Assembly (NCBI GenBank): GCA_009702725.1
Contig: WLHM01000009.1
Coordinates: 1-13,446, forward strand
Reading direction: 5' to 3'
DNA: 13,446 nt
From: Actinomycetota bacterium
Lineage (GTDB): Bacteria; Actinomycetota; Actinomycetes; S36-B12
The notes under the pieces are model-generated. The model did no database searches. It was not told the DNA's origin and worked only from the letters and a program-made list of their open reading frames with translations. Positions 1-7,240 of the stretch are shown here, piece after piece (position 1 is the stretch's first letter; each line of letters begins with the position of its first letter). The position numbers and the translations under genes were made by a program.

Positions 1-1040
1 ACTTCGAGTGCCGCCGCCCCGGCGACCGACTGGGCTGTGGTAACGCGGGCTAGCCGCTCCATAGCCTCGTCCACCGTCAGGTTTTCCGGTGCCTTCTTGC
101 GTTTGAATAGGCCGGCCCCTGTGCCTTCTGGTATCAGCCCCTGTGGCCGGACCATCATCATCACGACCAAGGCGCCACCATAAATTACCGCACGCCACGG
201 GATAGCGTCATCACCAAGCGTGTTGGTAAGAATCGGGTCTAATGCGCCGAGAATAAATGCGCCAACTACGGTGCCAAGGAGGTTGCCGGTTCCACCGAGT
301 ACAACCACTGAAACAATCAGGATTGAGAGATCTAGATTGAAGTTCACCGGCGTCATCGCACCTTGCGAGAAGGCAAATAGTGCGCCAATACCGCCAGCGA
401 TCCCCGCTGTGATTCCAAAGGTCAGTAGTTCAGGACGTGCTGACTTCTTCCCGAGACTTGGGAGCACGGTCTCCTGTTCGCGGAGCGTCTTCAGGAGTCG
501 CCCAAACGGCGATTCACCCAAACCCCAACAAATCAGGATCACAATTACGGTGACCAGCAGCATAAGCAGCGCGAATCGAATGGTGCTATCTGCTTTCAAG
601 GTCGCGAAGGAGACGCCCCCGATTTTTATCGAGGGTATTCCAGCAACCCCGAATGGACCACCGGTAACCACCTCCCAAACATTCATGATCTGCTGCCCAC
701 CAAGCTGGAAAGCAAGGGTCAACAGGATCAAATACTCACCCTTAATCAGGCGCACAGCCGGTAAGGAAATAATCAAGGCCGCAATAAAAGTGACGACGAT
801 GGCAGCGATGATTGCTGCCCACCAAGGCCAGCCGAATCCATATCCCACGCCCGACACATTGATGTCGTAATCCTCAGTGCGAACCGGGAGCGCGAAACGA
901 GCTGCCGTAAATGCACCAATACCGAAAAGGATTGATTGCGCCATCGAGACCCGGCCAGCGTACCCGAGCAGTAGGTTCAGCGACACGCTCAATGACAGCA
1001 GGACCAAGATATTGATGGCAATTTGCGCGTAGTAGCCCAT
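1..1040 (-). CDS. livM: LivM-type branched-chain amino acid ABC transporter permease, 3'-truncated by window edge, possibly fused to an ATPase domain
   Basis: Inner-membrane permease of a Liv/HAAT-family importer. The minus-strand frame starts at ATG 1040-1038 (MGYYAQIAIN) and stays open for 346 codons to the left edge. It is dominated by hydrophobic segments. Family features seen are the N-terminal SLSVSLNLLLGYAGRVSMAQ region, the GEYLILLTLAFQ segment (about residues 101-112), GGPFGVAGIP (127-136), a cytoplasmic coupling-type loop around 178-205, and the LGGTGNLLGTVVGAF block (248-262). VRPQGL (297-302) is where LivM proteins normally end. Here a polar linker follows, and the frame reaches ...GAAALE plus GT, which must be Val. 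LEV is typical of the first strand of a LivG ATPase domain, so a permease-ATPase fusion is plausible but not shown. Its ATG overlaps the livH stop codon (TGATG), which implies translational coupling. The transported substrate is unknown. Confidence 0.9.
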   Translation of the reverse strand, partial: MGYYAQIAINILVLLSLSVSLNLLLGYAGRVSMAQSILFGIGAFTAARFALPVRTEDYDINVSGVGYGFGWPWWAAIIAAIVVTFIAALIISLPAVRLIKGEYLILLTLAFQLGGQQIMNVWEVVTGGPFGVAGIPSIKIGGVSFATLKADSTIRFALLMLLVTVIVILICWGLGESPFGRLLKTLREQETVLPSLGKKSARPELLTFGITAGIAGGIGALFAFSQGAMTPVNFNLDLSILIVSVVVLGGTGNLLGTVVGAFILGALDPILTNTLGDDAIPWRAVIYGGALVVMMMVRPQGLIPEGTGAGLFKRKKAPENLTVDEAMERLARVTTAQSVAGAAALE

Positions 1041-1945
1041 CAGACGGCCGCCTTCCCGAATAAGCCCTGCGGGCGAACTAGCAAAATGATGAACAGCGCG
1101 GCGAAGACGACCACGGGCGCGAATTGCACACCCAAGAAAAGGCCACTCCATTGACTAAGTAGCCCCAGAATTAGCCCACCTAATGCAGTACCTGTCAGTG
1201 ACCCGATACCACCGAAGAACACCGCGATGAATCCGATCAGAGTCCATTGCAGTGCCATCGATGGTGATGCCACGAATTCGGCCGTTACGAACAAGCCGCC
1301 GAGCCCGGCTATCACTGAGCCGATCCCAAAAACCAAAATATAGACCCGGCGGCTGTTGATACCAACCGCAGCTGCCATGGTCGGATTCGTTCGTAGGGCG
1401 GTAATCGAACGCCCCGAACGAGTGCGGTTCACAAACAGCACGACCGCTAGCACTACCAGCCAGGCGACGACAACCTTTAGAACATCTATCAAGGTGATCG
1501 TCATGAAGCCCAGAGTGAATATTTTGTTGTCGAATGCGCTACCCAACTCACCATCAGCCCCGAATGTCTGAAGTGGAAGATTTTGGGTGCCGAACACAAT
1601 CTGAAGCAGGTTCGGGAATGCAATCGTCAACCCGAGGGATACCAAAAACAGCGATAGTAGCGTCGCATTTCTATTAATAAGTGGGAAATACCCCAAAATC
1701 AAAATTAACAAACCGAACACCAGGGCCACCGCGAGTCCGAAGACTAGGGATGCCCAAAGCGGGAAGTGCAAAGTGCTCGCAGACCAAACCGCCCCATAAC
1801 CGGCAGCAGCGAAGGGGATCGCATTGGCCAGATGAAAGATCTTCGACGTCTGATAAATCAGACCGAAGCTCACACCTAGCAGCGCATAGAACGATCCAAG
1901 GACAATCCCTGAAATCGTCAACTGCGCAAATAAATCAATATTCAC
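1040..1945 (-). CDS. livH: LivH-type branched-chain amino acid ABC transporter permease
   Basis: First integral membrane subunit of the Liv-type importer, 301 aa, the normal LivH length. It begins QLTISGIVLGSFYALLGVSF, the family N-terminus, and has about eight hydrophobic segments. The cytoplasmic coupling region is around residues 175-215 (SGRSITALRTNPTMAAAVGI, then an R-R turn), followed by the FFGGIGSLTGTALGG block. It ends with LVRPQGLFGKAAV, the usual LivH finish. The start is GTG at 1945-1943, preceded by AAGGGG about six bases upstream; no ATG lies close by. It starts 29 bases after the binding-protein gene and its TGA overlaps the livM ATG by one base, so the three are one operon. 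Permease identity is clear from sequence. Amino-acid specificity is not, because Liv-type systems also carry amides, urea and aromatic acids. Confidence 0.93.
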   Translation of the reverse strand: MNIDLFAQLTISGIVLGSFYALLGVSFGLIYQTSKIFHLANAIPFAAAGYGAVWSASTLHFPLWASLVFGLAVALVFGLLILILGYFPLINRNATLLSLFLVSLGLTIAFPNLLQIVFGTQNLPLQTFGADGELGSAFDNKIFTLGFMTITLIDVLKVVVAWLVVLAVVLFVNRTRSGRSITALRTNPTMAAAVGINSRRVYILVFGIGSVIAGLGGLFVTAEFVASPSMALQWTLIGFIAVFFGGIGSLTGTALGGLILGLLSQWSGLFLGVQFAPVVVFAALFIILLVRPQGLFGKAAV

Positions 1946-1974
1946 TGCGATCCCCTTCGACTACCTATTAACGA

Positions 1975-3351
1975 CTACTGGACTGGGCCCAGCGCTGTCA
2001 TCGGATCATCACCGTTCTTGATCTTGTGGATCTCGGTGATCAACGTTGGTACCCCACCTTGGACCTCAAAGACACCCATCGGCTTGGAGATCGAGTGATC
2101 TACCTTGTCGAGGGCAACCATGCCTACGGTGCTGGCGTCGCCACCATATACCGACTTGAAGGTCGGGTCAGCCAAAAGTGCTTCTTGCAACTGTGCGGCA
2201 TCGTTCGGGTCGCCACCGGCTGCAATTACACGCTTGACGAGTTCCCAAACAATGAATACCTGCTCGTAGTAGTTCGAGCCGTAGTACTCGGGGTCCTCGC
2301 CGTACTTTGCCTGGTACGCAGCCACGAAGCACTGGTTCCAAGGATTCGGGTTGGCGGTGCTGTAGAAGTCAACGCCGAAGTTAACACCGTCATAGGCGCT
2401 GCCACCAATTTTGGCTGCCTGTGAAGTGAACTCGTCCATCATGATCGGCACGGTGATACCGGCCTCACGAAGTGCCTTGACCTGGTAGCCAAGGTCATCG
2501 CCGAAGCTGAAGGTCATGATGGCATCCGGGTTGGCTGCCTTGATCTTCGCGGCGAGTGCCTTGAAGTCGGTGGCACCTACGTCATGCTGCTCGGCTGCAA
2601 CGATCTCGCCGCCGGTCAGTGCCTTCCATGCTGCAGGAGCGGTCTCCTTGAAGGTTCCAACGCCGTTCTCCATGGTGCCGATAAGCGCGAGCTTGGTGGC
2701 ATCTGGGTAGGTCTGATGGATCCAGGCAAGTGCACCTGGTGCGGGATCCTCTGCGTAAACCATACGGTTCATGTAAAGGAGATCCTGGTTCAACTGAGCC
2801 GGGCTGGAGCCGCCACCGTTGAAGGTAAGGACGCCAGCTTCTTGGAAGATCGGGATGATGGCTTCCGAAGGTGCGCCGTATGAAGTCTGAAGGACCTCAA
2901 TGCCATCTTGGGAGATCAGTCGCTTGGTCTCGGTGATGGCTGTTGGGACGTCGCCGCTCTGGTGGTCACCAATCGTGATCTGGTAATCCATGCCGCCAGC
3001 TTCACGAATCTGGTCAGCAGCAAGCAATGCGCCCTTGCTCATGACATCACCGAAGAAGGAGCCCTGGCCAGTAACCGCCAAGAGCATGCCTGCTGGGATG
3101 GTGACGCCTTGACCGGCCTCTGGTCCACCCGCACCAAACACGTCGTTGATGCATGTGCCCGCGGCTGCAGGTGCCTCTGAGGCAGCAGCTTCAGTAGCAG
3201 CCGGTGCCGCTGAGGCAGCAGCTTCAGTGGCAGCTGGTGCCGCTGAGGTCTCACTTGACGTGGTACCTGAACTACAGGCGGCTAGGAGGCCGGAAAGACC
3301 GAACACCACCCCGACTGCCAGAGCCTTGCGGCCCATGAACTTTCTCTGCAT
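1975..3351 (-). CDS. Liv-type ABC transporter substrate-binding lipoprotein
   Basis: Extracytoplasmic binding protein, 458 aa. It has a lipoprotein signal: Lys/Arg-rich N-terminus, a hydrophobic stretch at about 10-23, and lipobox LAAC with Cys26 as the lipidated residue. Residues 27-66 are a low-complexity Ala/Ser/Thr/Pro/Glu linker containing an 11-residue duplication. The mature domain is a type I periplasmic-binding fold: VTIPAGMLLAVTGQGSFFGD near 84-103, the TETKRLISQDGIEVLQTSYGAPSEA region, and the central VGATDFKALAAKIKAANPDAI helix-strand segment typical of LivK-like proteins. The chosen ATG at 3351 has AAGGAG eight bases upstream. An internal ATG at 3336 (MGRKAL) would shorten the signal but has no comparable ribosome site. 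It heads the livH-livM genes. The ligand is unknown; proximity to the catabolic genes suggests that it carries their substrate. Confidence 0.9.
   Translation of the reverse strand: MQRKFMGRKALAVGVVFGLSGLLAACSSGTTSSETSAAPAATEAAASAAPAATEAAASEAPAAAGTCINDVFGAGGPEAGQGVTIPAGMLLAVTGQGSFFGDVMSKGALLAADQIREAGGMDYQITIGDHQSGDVPTAITETKRLISQDGIEVLQTSYGAPSEAIIPIFQEAGVLTFNGGGSSPAQLNQDLLYMNRMVYAEDPAPGALAWIHQTYPDATKLALIGTMENGVGTFKETAPAAWKALTGGEIVAAEQHDVGATDFKALAAKIKAANPDAIMTFSFGDDLGYQVKALREAGITVPIMMDEFTSQAAKIGGSAYDGVNFGVDFYSTANPNPWNQCFVAAYQAKYGEDPEYYGSNYYEQVFIVWELVKRVIAAGGDPNDAAQLQEALLADPTFKSVYGGDASTVGMVALDKVDHSISKPMGVFEVQGGVPTLITEIHKIKNGDDPMTALGPVQ
3170..3248. repeat. 33-bp tandem repeat (about 2.4 copies) in the lipoprotein linker
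   Basis: Two consecutive 33-bp units at 3170-3202 and 3203-3235 differ at only three positions. A 13-bp partial third copy follows (3236-3248). Read on the minus strand they encode AAPAATEAAAS twice. The unit is a multiple of three, so copy-number change keeps the frame. It forms the flexible tether between lipidated Cys26 and the binding domain. Confidence 0.85.
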
Positions 3352-3484
3352 TTATTACTCCTTATGTTGTGACTTGCTCGTACGAACTTTTTAAAATGAT
3401 CGTGCACGGCCTGGTCCGGATTGCGCGAAACAGGCCAAATTCGTTCGCTTACACCTCCATCTCTAGTTTCACCAATTGGGAAAG

Positions 3485-3503
3485 CGTCTGGCTGAAGCAG
3501 ACG
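3485..3503 (-). terminator. Possible weak terminator hairpin after the hydrolase gene
   Basis: Inverted repeat CGTCTG / CAGACG (six-base arms, seven-base loop) lies five bases past the stop codon of the alpha/beta hydrolase. On the minus strand it is followed by CTTTCCC, only a short T run. It sits in the 157-base gap before the binding-protein gene, which would fit separate transcription of the hydrolase and the transporter. The stem is short, so this is tentative. Confidence 0.35.
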
Positions 3504-3508
3504 ATTAC

Positions 3509-4717
3509 TTACTTGGCGAGTGAATCTGCAAACGAACGAATAGCTTGGTTGAATTCAACCGGGTTTTCGATCATTGGGTAATGACCGGTGCCAGCGAGAA
3601 CTTCAACTCGACTTCCGGGTATCCGACTGCTGGTCTCTTCGACCATTGCCTGCGGAACCAACCAATCTGCGTCACCGCGCAGCAAAAGCACCGGAGCCTT
3701 AATGGTGCCGACTACATCGCGCTTATCGAAGCCCGCGTAACCGGTTAGGTCGCCGGCCGCGTATTCAGGAGCTATGCGAATGATCTGCCAAACCACCTCA
3801 CGCGCCCGGTCTGCGGGAGTGCGGTAGCCGGTCAGTGACTGCGACCAGCACTCAAGGATCTGGGGCGCATTCAGATTTAGCATCTCCAAGAAGAACGGGC
3901 TTACCGTAGGCGTGTAGTCAGCGCCTTCACATGAGACAATTCCCGCATAGAAATTGGGGCGGCGAGCCCCCAACTCGAGCACCATATTGCCGCCCATTGA
4001 GCAGCCAATAATGATTGGATTCTCAAGGCCTAAGGCTTCCATGAAGTTCTCGTTGAACTCCGCGAACTGACTGATGTGGTTCAACGGGCCCGTCTTCGGT
4101 TCTGCGGACTTACCGTGCCCCGGGGCATCAATTGAGATGACTCGGTACGAATCAGACAGCCCGTCTAATACGTGCCGATACATCAAGGTGTCTTGGCAAG
4201 CCGCGTGAATACATACGATGGGCTGGCCCTGACCAGCTTCCTCGTAGTGGGCCCGCAGCCCTTTGACATCGACGTACTTACCCAATATTTCACGCCCGCT
4301 CGGAACCGGGTCTGGTGAAAATGGTCCGGGTACCGCAGGCGCCTTGCCCGCCTTCGACATCGCCATAAGCAAGCGCCACATTGGCTTGATATTGCGCAGG
4401 GCAGCGACCATATTGCCCTCAAAAGTTAGTTGGCCAAGCCCTGGCGAGGTTGCCTCAAACCAGTCGGTCTTCCCGTCGAGAATACGGTTCCACTCGCTGT
4501 CGGGCCCAATGAGCACAATGTCATCACCGGTAAGTGACAGGCCGGGTTGCACGGAGACCACTTTGCCGTCACGTGCGTCAATGGTCCAACTGCCCTCGGG
4601 GGTTTTGATTCCAACTCGGACGTTGAAGTACTTGGCTGAAGATGCAAACTGATCATCTGAGTTTATTTGAGTTTGAAAATCAGACCACCAAGTTAGATCA
4701 CCGAACTGCTTTATCAT
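3509..4717 (-). CDS. Alpha/beta-fold hydrolase with N-terminal SCP2-like domain
   Basis: Soluble hydrolase of 402 aa, about 130 longer than a minimal alpha/beta hydrolase. The C-terminal part (about 150-402) has the complete fold: VCIHAACQ at 168-175 as oxyanion loop, SIDAPGHGKS at 195-204, nucleophile elbow GCSMGG with Ser240, acid in RGDADWLVP (Asp351, or Asp349), and His379 in GTGHYPMIENP. The N-terminal 120 residues resemble an SCP2-type lipid-binding domain: a strand-rich start, then DDIVLIGPDSEWNRILDG, then LTFEGNMVAALRNI. This assignment is by pattern only. Start ATG 4717 has GGAG five bases upstream. Two operator-like sites lie 50-85 bases upstream, so it probably belongs to the same regulon as the genes to its right. 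Likely reactions are ester or lactone hydrolysis or C-C hydrolysis of a dicarbonyl; the substrate is unknown. Hydrolase confidence is high, N-terminal domain moderate. Confidence 0.88.
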   Translation of the reverse strand: MIKQFGDLTWWSDFQTQINSDDQFASSAKYFNVRVGIKTPEGSWTIDARDGKVVSVQPGLSLTGDDIVLIGPDSEWNRILDGKTDWFEATSPGLGQLTFEGNMVAALRNIKPMWRLLMAMSKAGKAPAVPGPFSPDPVPSGREILGKYVDVKGLRAHYEEAGQGQPIVCIHAACQDTLMYRHVLDGLSDSYRVISIDAPGHGKSAEPKTGPLNHISQFAEFNENFMEALGLENPIIIGCSMGGNMVLELGARRPNFYAGIVSCEGADYTPTVSPFFLEMLNLNAPQILECWSQSLTGYRTPADRAREVVWQIIRIAPEYAAGDLTGYAGFDKRDVVGTIKAPVLLLRGDADWLVPQAMVEETSSRIPGSRVEVLAGTGHYPMIENPVEFNQAIRSFADSLAK

Positions 4718-4768
4718 TCTCGCTCCGTCCAGGTCGCACTTGCTCTATCGAAAGGAAAGATCAGGCCA

Positions 4769-4780
4769 ATTGGATCCATT
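4769..4780. promoter_or_regulatory. VanO-like operator site A
   Basis: ATTGGATCCATT matches 11 of 12 bases of the Caulobacter VanR operator ATTGGATCCAAT (remembered consensus). It lies 52 bases upstream of the hydrolase start. Its centre is 21 bp, two helical turns, from that of site B. Inferred binding site for the local GntR/FCD regulator. Confidence 0.55.
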
Positions 4781-4789
4781 AATCAAGCT

Positions 4790-4801
4790 CATGGATCCCA
4801 C
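4790..4801. promoter_or_regulatory. VanO-like operator site B (degenerate)
   Basis: CATGGATCCCAC keeps the GGATCC core and one flank of the motif (8 of 12 against the VanR consensus). Its centre is 21 bp from site A and 107 bp from site C. The phasing with A suggests side-by-side dimers on one DNA face. On sequence alone it is the weakest of the five sites. Confidence 0.4.
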
Positions 4802-4890
4802 CGATTAGCCGATAAGCGCAGGATTGCCGAATAAAAGACCTGAGTCAACCCAAATACGGGAATAAGTTTGTATCAATTGGATAACATGAC

Positions 4891-4914
4891 TTAACGAATG
4901 GATCCATTCGTTAA
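4891..4914. promoter_or_regulatory. Perfect 24-bp palindromic operator (site C) upstream of the E1 gene
   Basis: TTAACGAATGGA is followed immediately by its exact reverse complement, giving a 24-bp palindrome with no mismatch. The centre is AATGGATCCATT, so it belongs to the same family as sites A, B, D and E. It is noncoding, 97 bases before the E1 start, and overlaps the only reasonable promoter candidate for that gene. Strong candidate for a dimeric repressor site. Confidence 0.75.
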
Positions 4915-4920
4915 TATGCT
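4891..4920 (+). promoter_or_regulatory. Candidate sigma-70-type promoter of the E1-E2 operon
   Basis: TTAACG (4891-4896; 4 of 6 against TTGACA) and TATGCT (4915-4920; 4 of 6 against TATAAT) are separated by 18 bases. The palindrome fills the -35 element and spacer, so a bound repressor would occlude the polymerase. Transcription would start near 4926 and leave a leader of about 85 bases. The element match is modest. Confidence 0.3.
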
Positions 4921-4950
4921 CTACCCAACAACTAGAAACTGCCCATTGGA

Positions 4951-4981
4951 CCACCCAACGCCCATTTTTGAGTATGGGTGG
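4951..4981 (+). promoter_or_regulatory. Possible leader hairpins before the E1 gene
   Basis: CCACCCA (4951-4957) can pair with TGGGTGG (4975-4981). The shorter CCCAT (4961-4965) can pair with ATGGG (4974-4978). The two pairings share the 3' strand and are mutually exclusive. GCCCATT also occurs as a direct repeat (4941-4947, 4960-4966). The right arm lies about 19 bases before the ribosome site. No known riboswitch or leader peptide was recognised. Confidence 0.2.
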
Positions 4982-5010
4982 CGATGGCACCAGAGTTTTG
5001 GAGATAAGCA

Positions 5011-7188
5011 ATGGCTACCCACTCCCCACTCGCTCCAGCCACCCCCTGGGTCGAAGTAGCTGCCACCGAGCATGACTGGGATCAAGCCGATCCGAAGCTC
5101 TTAACCTCCATGCTGAGCCAGTTGGCTTTGATCCGGTCGTTCGAGGAGTACGTGTTAATCCTTGCCGGAAAAGGCCTAATCCACGGGCCGGCACACTCAA
5201 GTATCGGTCAAGAAGGCGGTGCGGTCGGCTCAATAATCACCCTAACCGGCGCCGATGAAGTCAACGGCTCCCATCGAGGGCACCACCAGTTCTTGGCCAA
5301 AGCCCTCGCCTATGTTGAACCAGCGGGTATCGACCCCACCGCCGACCTGACTCCAGCCGTGCGAGAGGTCCTGACCCGAAGCCTCGCCGAAATCTGTGGA
5401 CTGGCTCGTGGCTATTGCCGGGGCCGCGGTGGATCAATGCACCTGCAGTGGAAAGAAGCCGGAGCAATGGGCACTAACGCCATTGTGGGCGGTGGGGTGC
5501 CGCAGGCCGCCGGATTTGCGTGGGCAAATCGCTTTGCGGGTACCGACGCCGTCTCGGTTACCTACTTCGGGGACGGGGCAGTAAATATCGGATCAGTGCT
5601 GGAGAGCATGAATCTTGCCTCAGCATGGAAATTGCCTATTTGCTTCTTTATCGAAAATAATCAGTATGCGGTAGCTACCACGGTGCAAGAAGCAACAGGT
5701 GAGCCCCGCCTTTCCGCTCGCGGGCTAGCTTTTGGGATTCCAAGCTGGAAAGTCGATGGAATGGATCCAATGTCGGTGCACCTTGCGATGCAGGAGGCCC
5801 TAGCACATATGCGTTCCGGCAGCGGGCCAACAATTATTGAAGCTGACGTTTATCGCTACTTTCACCAAAACGGTCCGTTCCCCGGCAGCGCATTTGGGTA
5901 CCGCACTAAAGAAGAAGAAGCTCACTGGGTGGGTCGCGACCCGCTGCAGCTTCTTGCAGAGCATCTAGTTCGGCGATCAATTTTGACCCAGGATCAAATT
6001 GATAACTGCATTACCCGAGCCAATGCCGCTATGGAAGAAATCGGCGATCTGCTCCTTGAGGAAGACCCAGACGGCAAACCAGGGCAGCGTCGCATCAAGT
6101 TATCGGAGTGGCCGGACACGAACTTCGTTGATGTCGGAGTCCGCGGCGACTTATCTGAGTTCGCAGATGTGCGTTTCGAAGAACTAAACACTTTTAGCGG
6201 TGCCATTGAAGATCGAAAGTTTGTGGACGTAATAGCCGACACTTTTGCGCGCCGCATGGAGACCGACGAACGCATTGTCATGATGGGTGAAGACATTCAC
6301 CGACTAAATGGCGGTACAAATGGCGCAACAAAAGGGCTCTCCGCATCGTATCCCGATCGAGTCCTGGGCACTCCAATTAGCGAGAATGCCTTCGTTGGAC
6401 TAGGTGGTGGAATCGCACTTGATGGCAGATTCATTCCCATTGTCGAACTCATGTACGCCGATTTCATGTGGGTGGCAGCTGACCAAATATTCAATCAAAT
6501 TGGTAAAGCGCGACATATGTTTGGTGGCGATAGTGATGTTCCATTAGTGCTGCGCGGCAAAGTCGCAATGGGAACCGGTTACGGATCACAGCACTCAATG
6601 GACCCTGCCGGCATCTACGTGACAGCTCCTGGCTGGCGCATTGCGGCACCATCAAATCCATTCGACTACGTCGGAATGATGAATAGCGCTATCCGTTGCA
6701 AAGATCCGGTATTGGTCCTCGAGCATGTCGATCTCTATACCTCAACTTGGCCTGCCCCTACTGAGGATTTCGATTACTTCATCGAAATTGGCAAAGCGTC
6801 GATCCGGCGCCCCGGAGAAGAGATAACAGTTCTCTCCTACTTGTCCATGGTTAATGAATGTCTGACCGCGGTCGAATCACTCGGCAATATTGATGCCGAA
6901 GTGATAGATCTGCGTTGGCTCGATCGAGCAAGTGTTGATTGGGAGACCATCGGCGAAAGTCTTAGAAAGACAAATAATGTCCTGATAGTTGAGCAAGGAG
7001 CCCTTGGTACTGGCTACGGGGCGTGGCTCTCGGATGAAATTCAACGACGTTTCTTTGACTACCTAGATCAGCCGGTGCAGCGCGTGACCGGTGGCATCGC
7101 GTCGCCGAGTATCAGCAAAGTTCTTGAAAGGGCTGCAATTGCTCGGTCCGAAGAAGTGATATCCAAACTCCGCGAAATTTGCGGTTAA
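5011..7188 (+). CDS. Fused alpha-beta E1 component of a 2-oxo acid/acetoin-type dehydrogenase complex (TPP-dependent)
   Basis: 725-aa fusion of E1-alpha (about 30-320) and E1-beta (about 401-725), joined by a linker. It would decarboxylate a 2-oxo acid, or cleave an acetoin-like ketol, and pass the acyl group to lipoyl-E2. Alpha part: SSIGQEGGAVG (63-73), GSHRGHH (86-92), GRGGSMH (138-144), and the TPP motif opening GDGAVN (187-192) and closing at Asn216-Asn217. Beta part: MGEDI (425-429), PISE with the conserved catalytic-region Glu458, and GSQHS with His528. A conserved-looking C-terminal half ends REICG. ATG 5011 is preceded by GGAG about seven bases upstream. E2 follows after 52 bases. 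Separate alpha and beta genes are the commoner arrangement. The family cannot tell pyruvate, branched-chain, acetoin or a novel substrate apart. No E3 is present in the window, so it would share a housekeeping dihydrolipoyl dehydrogenase. Confidence 0.9.
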   Translation: MATHSPLAPATPWVEVAATEHDWDQADPKLLTSMLSQLALIRSFEEYVLILAGKGLIHGPAHSSIGQEGGAVGSIITLTGADEVNGSHRGHHQFLAKALAYVEPAGIDPTADLTPAVREVLTRSLAEICGLARGYCRGRGGSMHLQWKEAGAMGTNAIVGGGVPQAAGFAWANRFAGTDAVSVTYFGDGAVNIGSVLESMNLASAWKLPICFFIENNQYAVATTVQEATGEPRLSARGLAFGIPSWKVDGMDPMSVHLAMQEALAHMRSGSGPTIIEADVYRYFHQNGPFPGSAFGYRTKEEEAHWVGRDPLQLLAEHLVRRSILTQDQIDNCITRANAAMEEIGDLLLEEDPDGKPGQRRIKLSEWPDTNFVDVGVRGDLSEFADVRFEELNTFSGAIEDRKFVDVIADTFARRMETDERIVMMGEDIHRLNGGTNGATKGLSASYPDRVLGTPISENAFVGLGGGIALDGRFIPIVELMYADFMWVAADQIFNQIGKARHMFGGDSDVPLVLRGKVAMGTGYGSQHSMDPAGIYVTAPGWRIAAPSNPFDYVGMMNSAIRCKDPVLVLEHVDLYTSTWPAPTEDFDYFIEIGKASIRRPGEEITVLSYLSMVNECLTAVESLGNIDAEVIDLRWLDRASVDWETIGESLRKTNNVLIVEQGALGTGYGAWLSDEIQRRFFDYLDQPVQRVTGGIASPSISKVLERAAIARSEEVISKLREICG

Positions 7189-7240
7189 CAACCTTTCCAC
7201 TTATTGGCATCACGTCCACTACTCGAGGAGTGAACTCTCT

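Noticed and set aside
220..870. Plus-strand 216-codon open frame
   Set aside because: It lies opposite the livM reading frame, which has clear permease features; the plus-strand translation is Pro/Ser/Thr/Arg-rich with no recognisable domain.
2026..3180. Several plus-strand open frames opposite the binding-protein gene
   Set aside because: Antisense to a well-supported lipoprotein gene and without ribosome sites or family motifs.
3352..3508. Promoter or VanO-like site upstream of the binding-protein gene
   Set aside because: Only CCAATTGG (3472-3479) and an AACGAAT-like stretch were found; no GGATCC core and no convincing -35/-10 pair, so transporter co-regulation is not supported by this motif.
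3547..3560. GGTTGAATTCAACC perfect 14-bp palindrome
   Set aside because: It lies inside the hydrolase gene and encodes the ENPVEFNQA segment of a normal alpha/beta-hydrolase C-terminus; it lacks the GGATCC core.
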